Below, piece after piece: positions 6,990-14,752 of a stretch of DNA of 64,000 bases. The notes below the pieces were generated by a model. That model ran no database searches. It was given only the letters and a program-made list of their open reading frames with translations, and had not been told where the DNA came from. The translations under genes and the position numbers were made by a program. Origin of the DNA: Limnohabitans parvus II-B4 (GTDB lineage: Bacteria; Pseudomonadota; Gammaproteobacteria; Burkholderiales; Burkholderiaceae_C); the NCBI RefSeq assembly GCF_003063455.1, contig NZ_NESN01000004.1:186001-250000 (forward strand), written 5' to 3'. Numbering within the stretch: the stretch's first letter is position 1; the number at the start of each line of letters is the position of its first letter.

Positions 6990-9074
6990 ATGAGCACAAA
7001 ATCGTTGGCCAGGCCGATTGACAATGTCCTGGATGTACATGAAACGAGGGTGGTGGCCATCATTGACCACTTGGCTCCGGTGCTGGCCTCTTGGCGTCAA
7101 GGTGAAGATTTGCGCCATGAAAAGGACACCCTAGAGGCGCAGTGCGATGTGCTGGAGGGTCAAATTCTGACGCTCAAGCCTGCTGGCGAGCAGCTGGCCG
7201 CAGATTTGGCGGTCTCGCAAAAGAAGGTGTCTACCTTTTTGATGGTGGGTGTGGCGGTCTTGGCGGTGGGTTTGGGCCTGTATCTGGCTTATCCCGTTTT
7301 GACCTTTTTGGCGCTGGCGGCCAGCTTCCCGTTTTGGAAGTGGCATCAGTTCAAGCAGCAAGCGGCCACACTGGCCGAAGCTTTGGCCCAAAACCAGCAG
7401 GCTTTGTCCGATGCCGATGTGGCTTTGCGCCAGGCGCTGGCGCGGCTCGAGGTGATTGAGCAAGAACTCGATTCGCGTTTGGGGGGCTTCCCTGAAATCA
7501 CTTTGGCCGATGTGCATTTGGCTTTGGAGTCGCTCGATTTGGCAGGTCACCGGGTGCTCAATGACCGCTCTGGCAGCCATGCGCCCGTTCGCTTGACCAC
7601 GATTGACACGACGGCTTTGACCGATGAGGTGTCGGCGATCACCGGGCAGCTGGATGCTTTGTTGGACATTCCGCCCATGCTGTCTGCCGATGAGGTGACG
7701 GATTCGGCCGATCCGATGAACAGTCTGTACGGCGAAGAAAACCAGCTGCAGTCCTTGGTCGGTGAGTTCACCAACAATTTGGCCAAATTGCACGATGTGG
7801 GCATCGACATGCATTTGGTGCCCGCGTCGAGTTTGTTGCAGCAGCGCTTGTCGGCGGGTGAGTTCCAGGATGTGATGGCTCCTCAAGCTTGCGAGGTCGC
7901 CGCTTCGGGCAGCCATGCGCAGGAGATCGAGACATTCAAGGAGACGATCAATGTGCTGTCCAGTGAAAACGGACAGCGCATGCTGGACACGCTCAACACG
8001 GTCTACGAGGGGCTGGAAGCCACGTGCAACCGTTATGCGAACGCCCGCATTGCGTCGGTCAATCAGATTCATGGTGGCTTGACCCAGGTGCTGGAGCGGG
8101 CAAGCTGGTGCAGCCGCAAGTTTTTCTGCCCGCGCACGATCGTGGCGCCCCAATACATTGAGGACTTGATCGGTGTGCAGATTGAGAGCGCCCATGCGCT
8201 GGACATCCACACCTTGCTGGACCGTTTGCAATCGGACGAGGTGGTGCGCGCCCGCATCAGCAAGAAGCCTGATTTGCTGGAAGATTTGTCGGCAGCGCAT
8301 CAGACGGTGGGTTTGTTCTTGCACATGATGGCGGTCGATGAGAACGGCAACGCTTTGCAGGATCAGGCCATCAAGCCGCGCCATGTGCAGATGCAGATCG
8401 ATGACGCTTTGAAGGTCTTCCGCTTGGTGCTCAACAAGATCTTGACCGGCGCAAGCAATCCGATCATCCATTTTTCGCAAGAGGCGCAATTGCGCTACGA
8501 CCCGGATCTGGATGAGTGGTCAACCGATTTGGCGGCCTATGTGTACCGCACACCGGATGCCATCAAGTACGGCAGTGTGGTCAAGGCGCATTGCGATTTG
8601 ATGATTCCGCTGTGGGAGCATTTGTGGACGGAGAAGGCCGATTTCCGCAAGTCGGAGCTGTTCCGTACCAACGAGATGATGATTTCGATGAGCGAGAAAG
8701 AGGGCGAGAAACTGATCAGCGTGGCCAATCAGTTCCGCGACGACTTGCGCACGAACCGAGAGAACTTGTATCTGCTGGAGTCGGATTTGAATGCCAAATA
8801 CGACGAGATCCTGAGCTTCCGCGATGGCATGAGCATGCTGGGCTTGTTGTCACCGCGTGTGATGGAGCAGATCACCGATGAGCGTTTGCAGCGCTTGTTG
8901 ATTGGCGAGTCGCCGCTGTCGGCTGCCAGCACTTATGAGTCCACTTTGGCCAGCTTGCCCAAGGCTCAGGGCCTGACGCGGGGTACGGTGCATGACCCGA
9001 TCGAAGTGGTGCGAGAGCCCGGGATCATGTTATCGACGCCCAGGGTCGGTGGTCCACGTTTGATTTCTGCTTGA
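6990..9074 (+). CDS. Unknown 694-residue coiled-coil protein with N-terminal membrane hairpin (SPFH operon gene 1)
   Basis: I do not recognise a named family. The N-terminal 80 residues are helical and charged. Two hydrophobic stretches (about 81-100 and 102-117) look like a membrane hairpin. Residues 120-165 (Q-Q-A-A-T-L-A-E-A-L-A-Q-N-Q and on) form a predicted coiled coil. The rest is helical and soluble, with a C-terminal region from about 480 containing Y-R-T-P-D-A-I-K-Y and further long helices. There is no signal peptide or known catalytic motif. It begins the five-gene operon; the ATG has a GGAG four bases upstream. The anchored coiled-coil form suggests a structural or scaffold role on the membrane alongside the SPFH protein (inference). 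Confidence 0.8.
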   Translation: MSTKSLARPIDNVLDVHETRVVAIIDHLAPVLASWRQGEDLRHEKDTLEAQCDVLEGQILTLKPAGEQLAADLAVSQKKVSTFLMVGVAVLAVGLGLYLAYPVLTFLALAASFPFWKWHQFKQQAATLAEALAQNQQALSDADVALRQALARLEVIEQELDSRLGGFPEITLADVHLALESLDLAGHRVLNDRSGSHAPVRLTTIDTTALTDEVSAITGQLDALLDIPPMLSADEVTDSADPMNSLYGEENQLQSLVGEFTNNLAKLHDVGIDMHLVPASSLLQQRLSAGEFQDVMAPQACEVAASGSHAQEIETFKETINVLSSENGQRMLDTLNTVYEGLEATCNRYANARIASVNQIHGGLTQVLERASWCSRKFFCPRTIVAPQYIEDLIGVQIESAHALDIHTLLDRLQSDEVVRARISKKPDLLEDLSAAHQTVGLFLHMMAVDENGNALQDQAIKPRHVQMQIDDALKVFRLVLNKILTGASNPIIHFSQEAQLRYDPDLDEWSTDLAAYVYRTPDAIKYGSVVKAHCDLMIPLWEHLWTEKADFRKSELFRTNEMMISMSEKEGEKLISVANQFRDDLRTNRENLYLLESDLNAKYDEILSFRDGMSMLGLLSPRVMEQITDERLQRLLIGESPLSAASTYESTLASLPKAQGLTRGTVHDPIEVVREPGIMLSTPRVGGPRLISA

Positions 9075-9090
9075 TTGAAGGGAGCAGAAG

Positions 9091-10185
9091 ATGTCAAACA
9101 CCCCATCGGGCGTGAGCCAGAGTTATGTTGACTCTGCGATCAGGTCCCTTCGTACTGAGATGCATGGTGAGCTCCGCTCGGTGTATTCCGAGATTGGCTC
9201 TTTGCGTTCTTATGTCGAGCATGAAGTCGCAAGGTTGGAGAGAGAAATGAGAGAAATTGGCGAGATGATCGTTCAGGCCCTGGAGCGGCAAACAGTGGCT
9301 GTGGTGGGCGGTGTGGCCGCCACCACGCTGATGCTGGAGCGCACCAAGCAACAAATTCAAACGGATTTCAGCGAAACGCGCTTGAAGCTGGATTTGCAGA
9401 CCGAGTCGGCCATGCAAATCGAGATTGGCAAGAAGGTGGCCGAGGCCCAGTCGAGCAAGACAAAGTTGGGCGCGTTTTCTCAGGACATCAAGACCCGCTT
9501 TGAAAAGGCGGTCGAGGGCGCTGCGATCAATCGGGATTTGTACGATCTGAATTTCCAGAAAATCCTGGACGAGTTCGACAACAAGACCAAGACCATCGGC
9601 AGTCATATTTTTCAGATCCGCAACGAAGACATTGCACCTGCCGAGCGGGCAGCGCAAATGCCTTACGAGGTGGCGCACACCTTGCCGATCGAGATGGACT
9701 TGCACCGCCTCGAGATCCGTTCGCAGAATTTGGACCAGTCTTTGTCCATGCTCAAGTCGAGTCGCCTGGACGATGTTTTGTATTCACAGCAACGCAACGA
9801 TGCGCAGTTGACGCCGTTTGCCGGTGGGGCTGCGGCGCAGCCGTCGGCCCATTGGGTGGTTGAAGGGGTGCTGACCAGCTCGTCTTTGCACAGCAAGCTG
9901 CTGGCAGGCCAGTCGGCCCAAAGCTGTGGCAGTGAGTCTTTGAGCTTGCAAAACCTGACCGACGAGCTGGCGTGCTTGAGCGGTGAGCAGGCCCTGGCTT
10001 CGGCAGAGCAAAGCGTGCGCTCTGGTGCGGTGCGGGATGCGAATTCCAACGACGTTGTGGCCTTGGCCAAGGCGGCTCAGATGCTGCGCAACAAGGGGCT
10101 GATTTCGCAGGATGCGGCCACCATGTTTGAAGATTTCATTGGTTCGGGTCAATTGAAGATTGTGGAGGCGCGTCATGCCCATTAA
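9091..10185 (+). CDS. Unknown 364-residue coiled-coil protein (SPFH operon gene 2)
   Basis: No known family is recognised. Residues 10-70 contain regularly spaced hydrophobic positions between acidic and basic residues (S-L-R-T-E-M-H-G-E-L-R-S and V-A-R-L-E-R-E-M-R-E), a strong coiled-coil pattern. A second helical block covers about 85-160. The C-terminal 35 residues (L-R-N-K-G-L-I-S-Q-D-A-A-T-M-F-E) recall short SHOCT-like tails. There are no transmembrane segments or signal peptide, so it should be cytoplasmic. It starts 16 bases after gene 1 with a GAAGGGAG site, and its 3' end overlaps gene 3 by 11 bases, which points to coupled translation and a shared complex. Confidence 0.78.
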   Translation: MSNTPSGVSQSYVDSAIRSLRTEMHGELRSVYSEIGSLRSYVEHEVARLEREMREIGEMIVQALERQTVAVVGGVAATTLMLERTKQQIQTDFSETRLKLDLQTESAMQIEIGKKVAEAQSSKTKLGAFSQDIKTRFEKAVEGAAINRDLYDLNFQKILDEFDNKTKTIGSHIFQIRNEDIAPAERAAQMPYEVAHTLPIEMDLHRLEIRSQNLDQSLSMLKSSRLDDVLYSQQRNDAQLTPFAGGAAAQPSAHWVVEGVLTSSSLHSKLLAGQSAQSCGSESLSLQNLTDELACLSGEQALASAEQSVRSGAVRDANSNDVVALAKAAQMLRNKGLISQDAATMFEDFIGSGQLKIVEARHAH

Positions 10186-11158
10186 GCAAGAAGGCAGCAA
10201 CGTGGTGGTCAAGGGCCACATTGCGGGCAGTGTGTTCCCGACCAGTGAAAAAGACACGAATTTCCCGGTGTTGGTCGATGGCAGTGAGCAGCCCGCCCGC
10301 ATTGAGGGGGCTTTGTATGGCCGTGCGCTGGAGTTGCGCGGCGATGTGCTGGTCGAGGGGCCAGTAGTGGCGCGGGGGGATTTGCGCATTGATCCACGCC
10401 AAGGGCGGGTGCAGTTGCGCTCGGGCTTGACGATCAATGGGTCTTTGAATTGCCATTTGCAGGCCGACACGCAACCCATGCGTGCGGTGCAAAAAGCGTC
10501 TTTGATCATCAAGGGTGACTTGGTGGCCAACCAAAACATTGCACTCAAGAATGCGGTGATTTTCGGCAGCGTCCGGGCGGTGAACTGCACGCTCGAAAAT
10601 TGCGTGGTGCTGGGCACTTGCATTGTGGAGGAGCGTTTGTCGGTGCGCATGTCTTCGCTGGGCGGTTACGCCAGCCGTGATGTGTCGTTTGAAGGGGCGT
10701 GCATGATGATCCATGCCTTGGGCGAGAGCTTGACCCAACCGGTGATGGCCCCGTATGAGGCGGCTGATGGCACCATTCAGGCCAGCGATGTGCGTTACTA
10801 CCCGGCGGTCCGCAAGTTGGATCAGTTGATGAATCTGGTGGATTTGGCGCAGGCCGACTACCCCGCGTATTCGCTGCTGTCGCCGCACACGGATTGGCTG
10901 GAGTCGCCGGTCACCCCGAATGCGGCTTTGGATGAGTTGCACGCCGAGTCGCTGGACAAATGGGTCTTGTCCATCGGCGGGCGTATTGGCGATGTCACGG
11001 TGATTTCATCGTCCATCGACGCGATGACGGCGATGCTGAAGGTGGGCTTTGAGTATGAGCATTACCATCCACAGCGCCGTCAGCAGTACATCGAGCGCCT
11101 GCGCGGTCAGTTGACGAGCAGTGAGCAATGGGTTCTGGAATCGGTGTGCCCGGCATGA
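10175..11158 (+). CDS. Predicted beta-helix, bactofilin-like protein (SPFH operon gene 3)
   Basis: The 327-residue product starts M-P-I-K-Q-E-G-S-N-V-V-V-K-G-H. Its first 200 residues show short repeating strands with regularly spaced Gly and Val/Ile, such as V-V-K-G-H-I-A-G-S-V, R-I-E-G-A-L-Y-G-R-A-L-E-L-R-G-D-V-L-V-E-G and S-L-I-I-K-G-D-L-V-A. This is the style of right-handed beta-helices such as bactofilins. The last 120 residues are mixed helical. It is longer than classic bactofilins (150-200), and a family match is not proven. The ATG at 10175 is chosen over one at 10160 because GGAGG lies six bases upstream. It overlaps gene 2 by 11 bases and gene 4 by four. Confidence 0.72.
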   Translation: MPIKQEGSNVVVKGHIAGSVFPTSEKDTNFPVLVDGSEQPARIEGALYGRALELRGDVLVEGPVVARGDLRIDPRQGRVQLRSGLTINGSLNCHLQADTQPMRAVQKASLIIKGDLVANQNIALKNAVIFGSVRAVNCTLENCVVLGTCIVEERLSVRMSSLGGYASRDVSFEGACMMIHALGESLTQPVMAPYEAADGTIQASDVRYYPAVRKLDQLMNLVDLAQADYPAYSLLSPHTDWLESPVTPNAALDELHAESLDKWVLSIGGRIGDVTVISSSIDAMTAMLKVGFEYEHYHPQRRQQYIERLRGQLTSSEQWVLESVCPA

Positions 11159-11619
11159 GCTACGTTTTCCGCTTTTTGGTGCTGGGCTTGGCATTGCCTT
11201 TGGTGATCTGGCTGCTGTTCAATGGCCCGGACCTGAAGGCTTCGGCCAATTTGTTTTTCTTCGGCATCATCGTTCTGAAGTTTTATTGGCTGATTTGGGG
11301 CCGTGTTCTGTTTGCCATGTTTGGCGGTGACCGCTTCACGTATGGTGGACTGGCGCTGGGCCTGAATGTCTACGCTTTTGCGCAGGCGTTGGTGTGGGGT
11401 GTTTTTTACTTCACGATTTCGCCTTGGCTGACGGGGGGGCCACGGTGGCAGCAGTTGTCGCAGGTGCCCACTTGGTTGGTGGGCTATTTGTCGGTTTGGA
11501 TGTTGCTGAACATGGCCATTCCCTTGATGACTTCGCGCCATGTCAGCCCTTTGCCCAAGGCTTCGGAGCGCAGAACGTATGAAACGCCCGGTGAAGACCG
11601 GACACAGGAAGGGCAGTGA
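11155..11619 (+). CDS. Small four-helix membrane protein (SPFH operon gene 4)
   Basis: The 154-residue product has four hydrophobic helices at about residues 3-22, 32-56, 66-91 and 106-127, and a polar, charged C-terminal tail. No family is recognised. Its ATG overlaps the TGA of gene 3 in an ATGA junction, typical of coupled translation; an earlier in-frame ATG at 11128 would add nine residues but has no better ribosome site. The TGA ends two bases before the gene 5 ATG. It could anchor the operon's complex in the inner membrane. Nothing shows transport or catalysis. Confidence 0.8.
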   Translation: MSYVFRFLVLGLALPLVIWLLFNGPDLKASANLFFFGIIVLKFYWLIWGRVLFAMFGGDRFTYGGLALGLNVYAFAQALVWGVFYFTISPWLTGGPRWQQLSQVPTWLVGYLSVWMLLNMAIPLMTSRHVSPLPKASERRTYETPGEDRTQEGQ

Positions 11620-11621
11620 CG

Positions 11622-12812
11622 ATGAGCTTGTTAGGCAATTTGTTCGGTAAGTCGGTGGAGGCGGTCAAGGACACGGTGACTTTGTCTTTCATTCGCGACG
11701 AGACGAAGTCTTTGTACATTGCGCGACCAGAGAGCGCGATGGGCCAGTTGGTGTACATGCACCCGGACAAGAGCATTCCGCGGGGTGCCAAGATCACGGT
11801 GCGCAGCGATGAGTGCGCTTTGTTTTTCCGGGAGGGCAAGTTCATTGCCCGCTTGAACCCGGGGACCGAGTTGCTGGATACAGCAAACTTGCCTTTCTTG
11901 GGACATTTCCTGGTGGACCATTTCACCGGGGCTAATCACTTCTTGTGTGAGCTGTTTTTTGTGGCCACGCACGAATGCCGCCTGGACAGCGGCGTGGCGG
12001 AACTGGGGCAATACAAGGACTTGAACTCGGCCAACGTGGTGGGGATCAACGCCCGTCTGTCGTACACGGTTCGGATCAAAGACCCTGTGACCTTGATGAC
12101 GTCTTTGACGGGCCTGTCGGCTTGGTCGGGGGCTGCAGCGCAACAGGTGCTGGATGGGCGCATTTTTAACCAGTTGCGCAAAACAGTGGGCATGCGGTCC
12201 ATGCGGCAACCGGTCATGCAGATCGTCTCCAACGTGGATGTGGAGTCGATCAGTCAAGAGATTGCCCGGCTGACGGACGAAGAGTTTATGCCGCTGGGCC
12301 TGACGATTGGCCGCATTTATGACCTGGCCATGCAGCTCGACGATGCGAGCTTGCAGTTGCTGCGCGACTTTGGCAAACAGGAGTCGCAAAACCGCATTGC
12401 TTCGCAGGACGGCTACACCGAATTCAATCTGGTACAGGGCCAGCGTGCGGCACTGGAGGGCCTGGGCAAAGGCATGGAATCGCACGGGGTGCCGGTGATG
12501 GGCTCTTTTGGTGATTTGACACGCCGTGGACCGTCTTTGCAGTCGGCTGGTGTCGGGGCAGGTGCAGTGCGCCATGCTGCGGCTGGCACGGTGATTTCGG
12601 GCCAGGCGGCGTTTATTGTGCAGACAGACCGTGGCCCCGCAGGCCCCTATTCGGCCAGGCAGGTGGCCTTGATGGCGATCTCCAAGGGGCAGAGCTTGGC
12701 GCAGGTGCAAATCCGCTCGACCCAAGACCCTGAAGACATGTATTTCGCGGCCGATTTGGAGCCGCAGATTGTGCAGGAGTTCAAGCGTCGCTCACCGCCG
12801 GGTGCGGCTTGA
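11622..12812 (+). CDS. YdjI-like SPFH/band-7 protein with GYF-like C-terminal domain (SPFH operon gene 5)
   Basis: The 396-residue protein begins M-S-L-L-G-N-L-F-G and holds an SPFH domain over about residues 30-260, with the YdjI-type motifs V-R-S-D-E-C-A-L-F-F and L-N-P-G-T. SPFH proteins oligomerise into membrane-bound platforms. In Bacillus subtilis YdjI recruits the membrane-repair protein PspA and lies beside a zinc-ribbon membrane protein. Residues 328-390 (F-I-V-Q-T-D-R-G-P-A-G-P-Y-S) look like a GYF-type protein-binding domain. ATG 11622 has AGGAAGGG eight bases upstream; an in-frame GTG at 11616 is too close to that site. It ends the operon. Some databases label this family 'virion core protein'; there is no viral signal here. 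Confidence 0.85.
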   Translation: MSLLGNLFGKSVEAVKDTVTLSFIRDETKSLYIARPESAMGQLVYMHPDKSIPRGAKITVRSDECALFFREGKFIARLNPGTELLDTANLPFLGHFLVDHFTGANHFLCELFFVATHECRLDSGVAELGQYKDLNSANVVGINARLSYTVRIKDPVTLMTSLTGLSAWSGAAAQQVLDGRIFNQLRKTVGMRSMRQPVMQIVSNVDVESISQEIARLTDEEFMPLGLTIGRIYDLAMQLDDASLQLLRDFGKQESQNRIASQDGYTEFNLVQGQRAALEGLGKGMESHGVPVMGSFGDLTRRGPSLQSAGVGAGAVRHAAAGTVISGQAAFIVQTDRGPAGPYSARQVALMAISKGQSLAQVQIRSTQDPEDMYFAADLEPQIVQEFKRRSPPGAA

Positions 12813-12814
12813 TC

Positions 12815-12858
12815 TGAGCCGAGACGGCATCAGCCCACGCCCAGCAGGGCGGGGCTCA
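12815..12858. terminator. Weak composite hairpin between convergent operons
   Basis: Outer arms TGAGCC and GGCTCA enclose an inner CGCCC/GGGCG stem with a four-base loop. It lies in the 58-bp gap between the ends of the SPFH operon (plus) and the tol-linked operon (minus). No T-tract is present on either strand, so termination here is uncertain. Confidence 0.35.
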
Positions 12859-12870
12859 TGGTTTGAGCGG

Positions 12871-13938
12871 TCAGGGCTTGCGTGCCGGGATCGCTGGGAG
12901 CTGGGGCGATGTCTGGTTGGCCACCGCCTTGAATTTGGGCTCTGCAGCACGCGCGAACTCCGCCAAACTGCTGAGGGCTTGCGCCCGGTCTTTGGCAAAG
13001 TAATAAGCCAGCTTGAGCGCTGACTGGGCCGGCTGGGTGATGTCTTGTGCGGCAAACACCTGAGAAGCCAGCAACCAAGCAGAACCTGATTGTGGATCGG
13101 TGAGCAGCAACTCCAGCGTCAGCTTTTGGGCTTGTGCATGGTTGCGACTGGACAAGGCAGTCTGCGCTTGCTCACGCAGGGCTTGTGCGTTGGGGTTGGC
13201 TTGAGCTTGTGCGTTGCTCACCATATCGGCCAAGGCACTCCATTGGTCCTGGCCGACCAACTGCAGCATGTCGTTAATAAAGGCTTTGTCCACGGTGCGT
13301 GCCGCCACAGCCGCTGGGGCAGGTGCAGCTGGTGCAGCAGGAGCCGCCACTTGAGCTGGCGCGGGAGCCTCCTGCGGTGCGGGGGCTTTGCTGCCACCCG
13401 CCAACGCGAAATAAGCCACGGCGCCTGCGGTCAGCAGACCCAAGCCGCCCACGGCCATTTTGACGCCGCTCTTGGACGTTGCTTGGGCTTGTTTGGCGCT
13501 GTTGGCGCTTGTAGGCGCAGGCGCTGGGCTGGGAGCGGCCGGTGGTGTCGCAAACTCTGGGGCCACTTCGTATTTAGCAGTGGCTTGTGCTGCGGGTGCG
13601 GTCGCGATTTCGGGGGCCGCAGCCGGGGCTTGTACTGGCAGTTCCTCGGGCATTTGCACCGCTGCTTGCGCGGGCACTTGAACAGGTTCTTGAACAGGCG
13701 CGGGGGGCGCAGGTTCATCCAGCACGGGTGCAGGTGTTGTGTCTGGCACCAGGGGGCTGGCCTCTTGGGCTGGGGCCGCAGTCTGGCTTTGTTCGGGGGC
13801 TGCGGGTGCAGCAGGCACGTCGGCTACCGCTGGGGCGGGTGCTGCGACGGGTTCGGGCGCAGTGCCGACGGCGTTTCCGCACTGGATGCACAGTTTGGCT
13901 GTAGGGCGCAGCGATGCACCGCAGTGGTTGCACTTCAT
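12871..13938 (-). CDS. Zinc-ribbon, single-pass membrane protein with Ala/Pro-rich linkers
   Basis: The 355-residue product starts M-K-C-N-H-C-G-A-S-L and carries a CxxC-x10-CxxC zinc ribbon (Cys3, 6, 17, 20). A long Ala/Pro-rich linker (about 25-148) follows, then one hydrophobic helix (about 160-181). A second Ala/Pro linker and a helical C-terminal domain from about 215 to 345 complete it; the last domain looks like TPR-type repeats (N-A-Q-A-L-R-E-Q-A-Q-T-A-L). ATG 13938 is preferred over TTG 13944 because AAGGA sits seven bases before it. The zinc ribbon would be cytoplasmic and the TPR-like domain periplasmic. It is the last gene of the tol-linked operon and converges on the SPFH operon; B. 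subtilis YdjG is a comparable zinc-ribbon partner of an SPFH protein. Confidence 0.82.
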   Translation of the reverse strand: MKCNHCGASLRPTAKLCIQCGNAVGTAPEPVAAPAPAVADVPAAPAAPEQSQTAAPAQEASPLVPDTTPAPVLDEPAPPAPVQEPVQVPAQAAVQMPEELPVQAPAAAPEIATAPAAQATAKYEVAPEFATPPAAPSPAPAPTSANSAKQAQATSKSGVKMAVGGLGLLTAGAVAYFALAGGSKAPAPQEAPAPAQVAAPAAPAAPAPAAVAARTVDKAFINDMLQLVGQDQWSALADMVSNAQAQANPNAQALREQAQTALSSRNHAQAQKLTLELLLTDPQSGSAWLLASQVFAAQDITQPAQSALKLAYYFAKDRAQALSSLAEFARAAEPKFKAVANQTSPQLPAIPARKP

Positions 13939-13963
13939 GGGCAATGTCCTTCAGACGGGTGTA

Positions 13964-14731
13964 TCAAAAGCCTGTGGCGGCGGGTTTGGCTGCGGGGGCC
14001 GGTTTGGCCGCAGGTGCAGCCGGTGGGGCCGCGGGTTTGGGTGGGGCGGTTTCCTGGGCTTTGCGGCTCAGCGCGGCCTCGCGCTCGCGCAGGACGCGCT
14101 CGCGTTCGGCCAGTTCACGTTCTTTGGCTTGTTGCTCCCGCTCTTCCAGTGCTTTGCGTTGGGCTTCCAACGATTGGCGCTCGCGCGCAAGGCGCTCTTC
14201 GTCTTGGCGCATGCGGTTGCGTTCGTTTTGTTCGCGCTGGGCTTGCTCTTCAAGGCGTCTGGCCGCTTCTCCCACAGCTGGATCAATGACTTTGACCGGC
14301 AAGGAAATGGGGGCGCCTTCGCAGGGGATGGCCGATTTGAGTCCGCGTGACATATAGCGGCCAAAAATGCGGATGTTGTAGTCACCACTGCCGCCGTAGC
14401 GGTGGGTCAACTTCAGTGGCAGGCTCTGAAAGCCGTCTGAGCCCACGCGAATGTCTTGGGTTCGGCCATCACCGTATTCGACACGCATGCCGCACCAGAC
14501 TGTGTTGCTGTTGGGCGTGAGCTGAACGGTGACCGCAAAATCCTCGTTGATCGGCACGGGGCTTCTCGACAGGGATGCCGAGTTCAGGACTTGGGCTTGG
14601 AGTGGCGATTGCAGCCACAAGGCCAGGCCGAGGAGGGTGCCCTGAACAATGGATGAAGTGGTCAGACGGGGTATTTGAACGGTTTTCATATAAGGTGACT
14701 TTGATTTTTTTGTGATTATAAATTTAAACAT
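13964..14731 (-). CDS. Predicted periplasmic protein: PKD-like domain plus charged coiled coil
   Basis: The 255-residue product has a basic N-terminus and a hydrophobic signal segment ending near A-Q-A-Q (about residue 47). The mature part starts with a beta-sandwich of about 95 residues that contains V-E-Y-G-D-G and L-T-H-R-Y, as in PKD domains. Two cysteines (in V-W-C-G-M and I-P-C-E-G) may pair. Residues 135-215 form a very regular Glu/Arg/Gln coiled coil, and the end is Ala/Pro-rich like TolA. The start at 14731 has GAGG nine bases upstream; an ATG at 14689 would give a shorter signal but lacks a ribosome site. It lies 21 bases after tolA, so it probably acts in the envelope with the Tol proteins (inference). 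No family is recognised. Confidence 0.75.
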   Translation of the reverse strand: MFKFIITKKSKSPYMKTVQIPRLTTSSIVQGTLLGLALWLQSPLQAQVLNSASLSRSPVPINEDFAVTVQLTPNSNTVWCGMRVEYGDGRTQDIRVGSDGFQSLPLKLTHRYGGSGDYNIRIFGRYMSRGLKSAIPCEGAPISLPVKVIDPAVGEAARRLEEQAQREQNERNRMRQDEERLARERQSLEAQRKALEEREQQAKERELAERERVLREREAALSRKAQETAPPKPAAPPAAPAAKPAPAAKPAATGF

Positions 14732-14752
14732 TGCAAAATACCTCGATAAGTG

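Noticed and set aside
7131..8489. A 452-codon minus-strand frame within SPFH operon gene 1
   Set aside because: The plus-strand gene has coiled-coil and membrane features, a ribosome site and operon context; the antisense frame has none.
11622..12812. Viral origin, because related proteins are labelled virion core protein
   Set aside because: The name comes from a distant poxvirus similarity; the domain is SPFH and no phage genes are near.
12769..13023. Small plus-strand frame after the SPFH gene
   Set aside because: It overlaps the end of the SPFH gene and lies antisense to the zinc-ribbon gene, with no ribosome site or domain.
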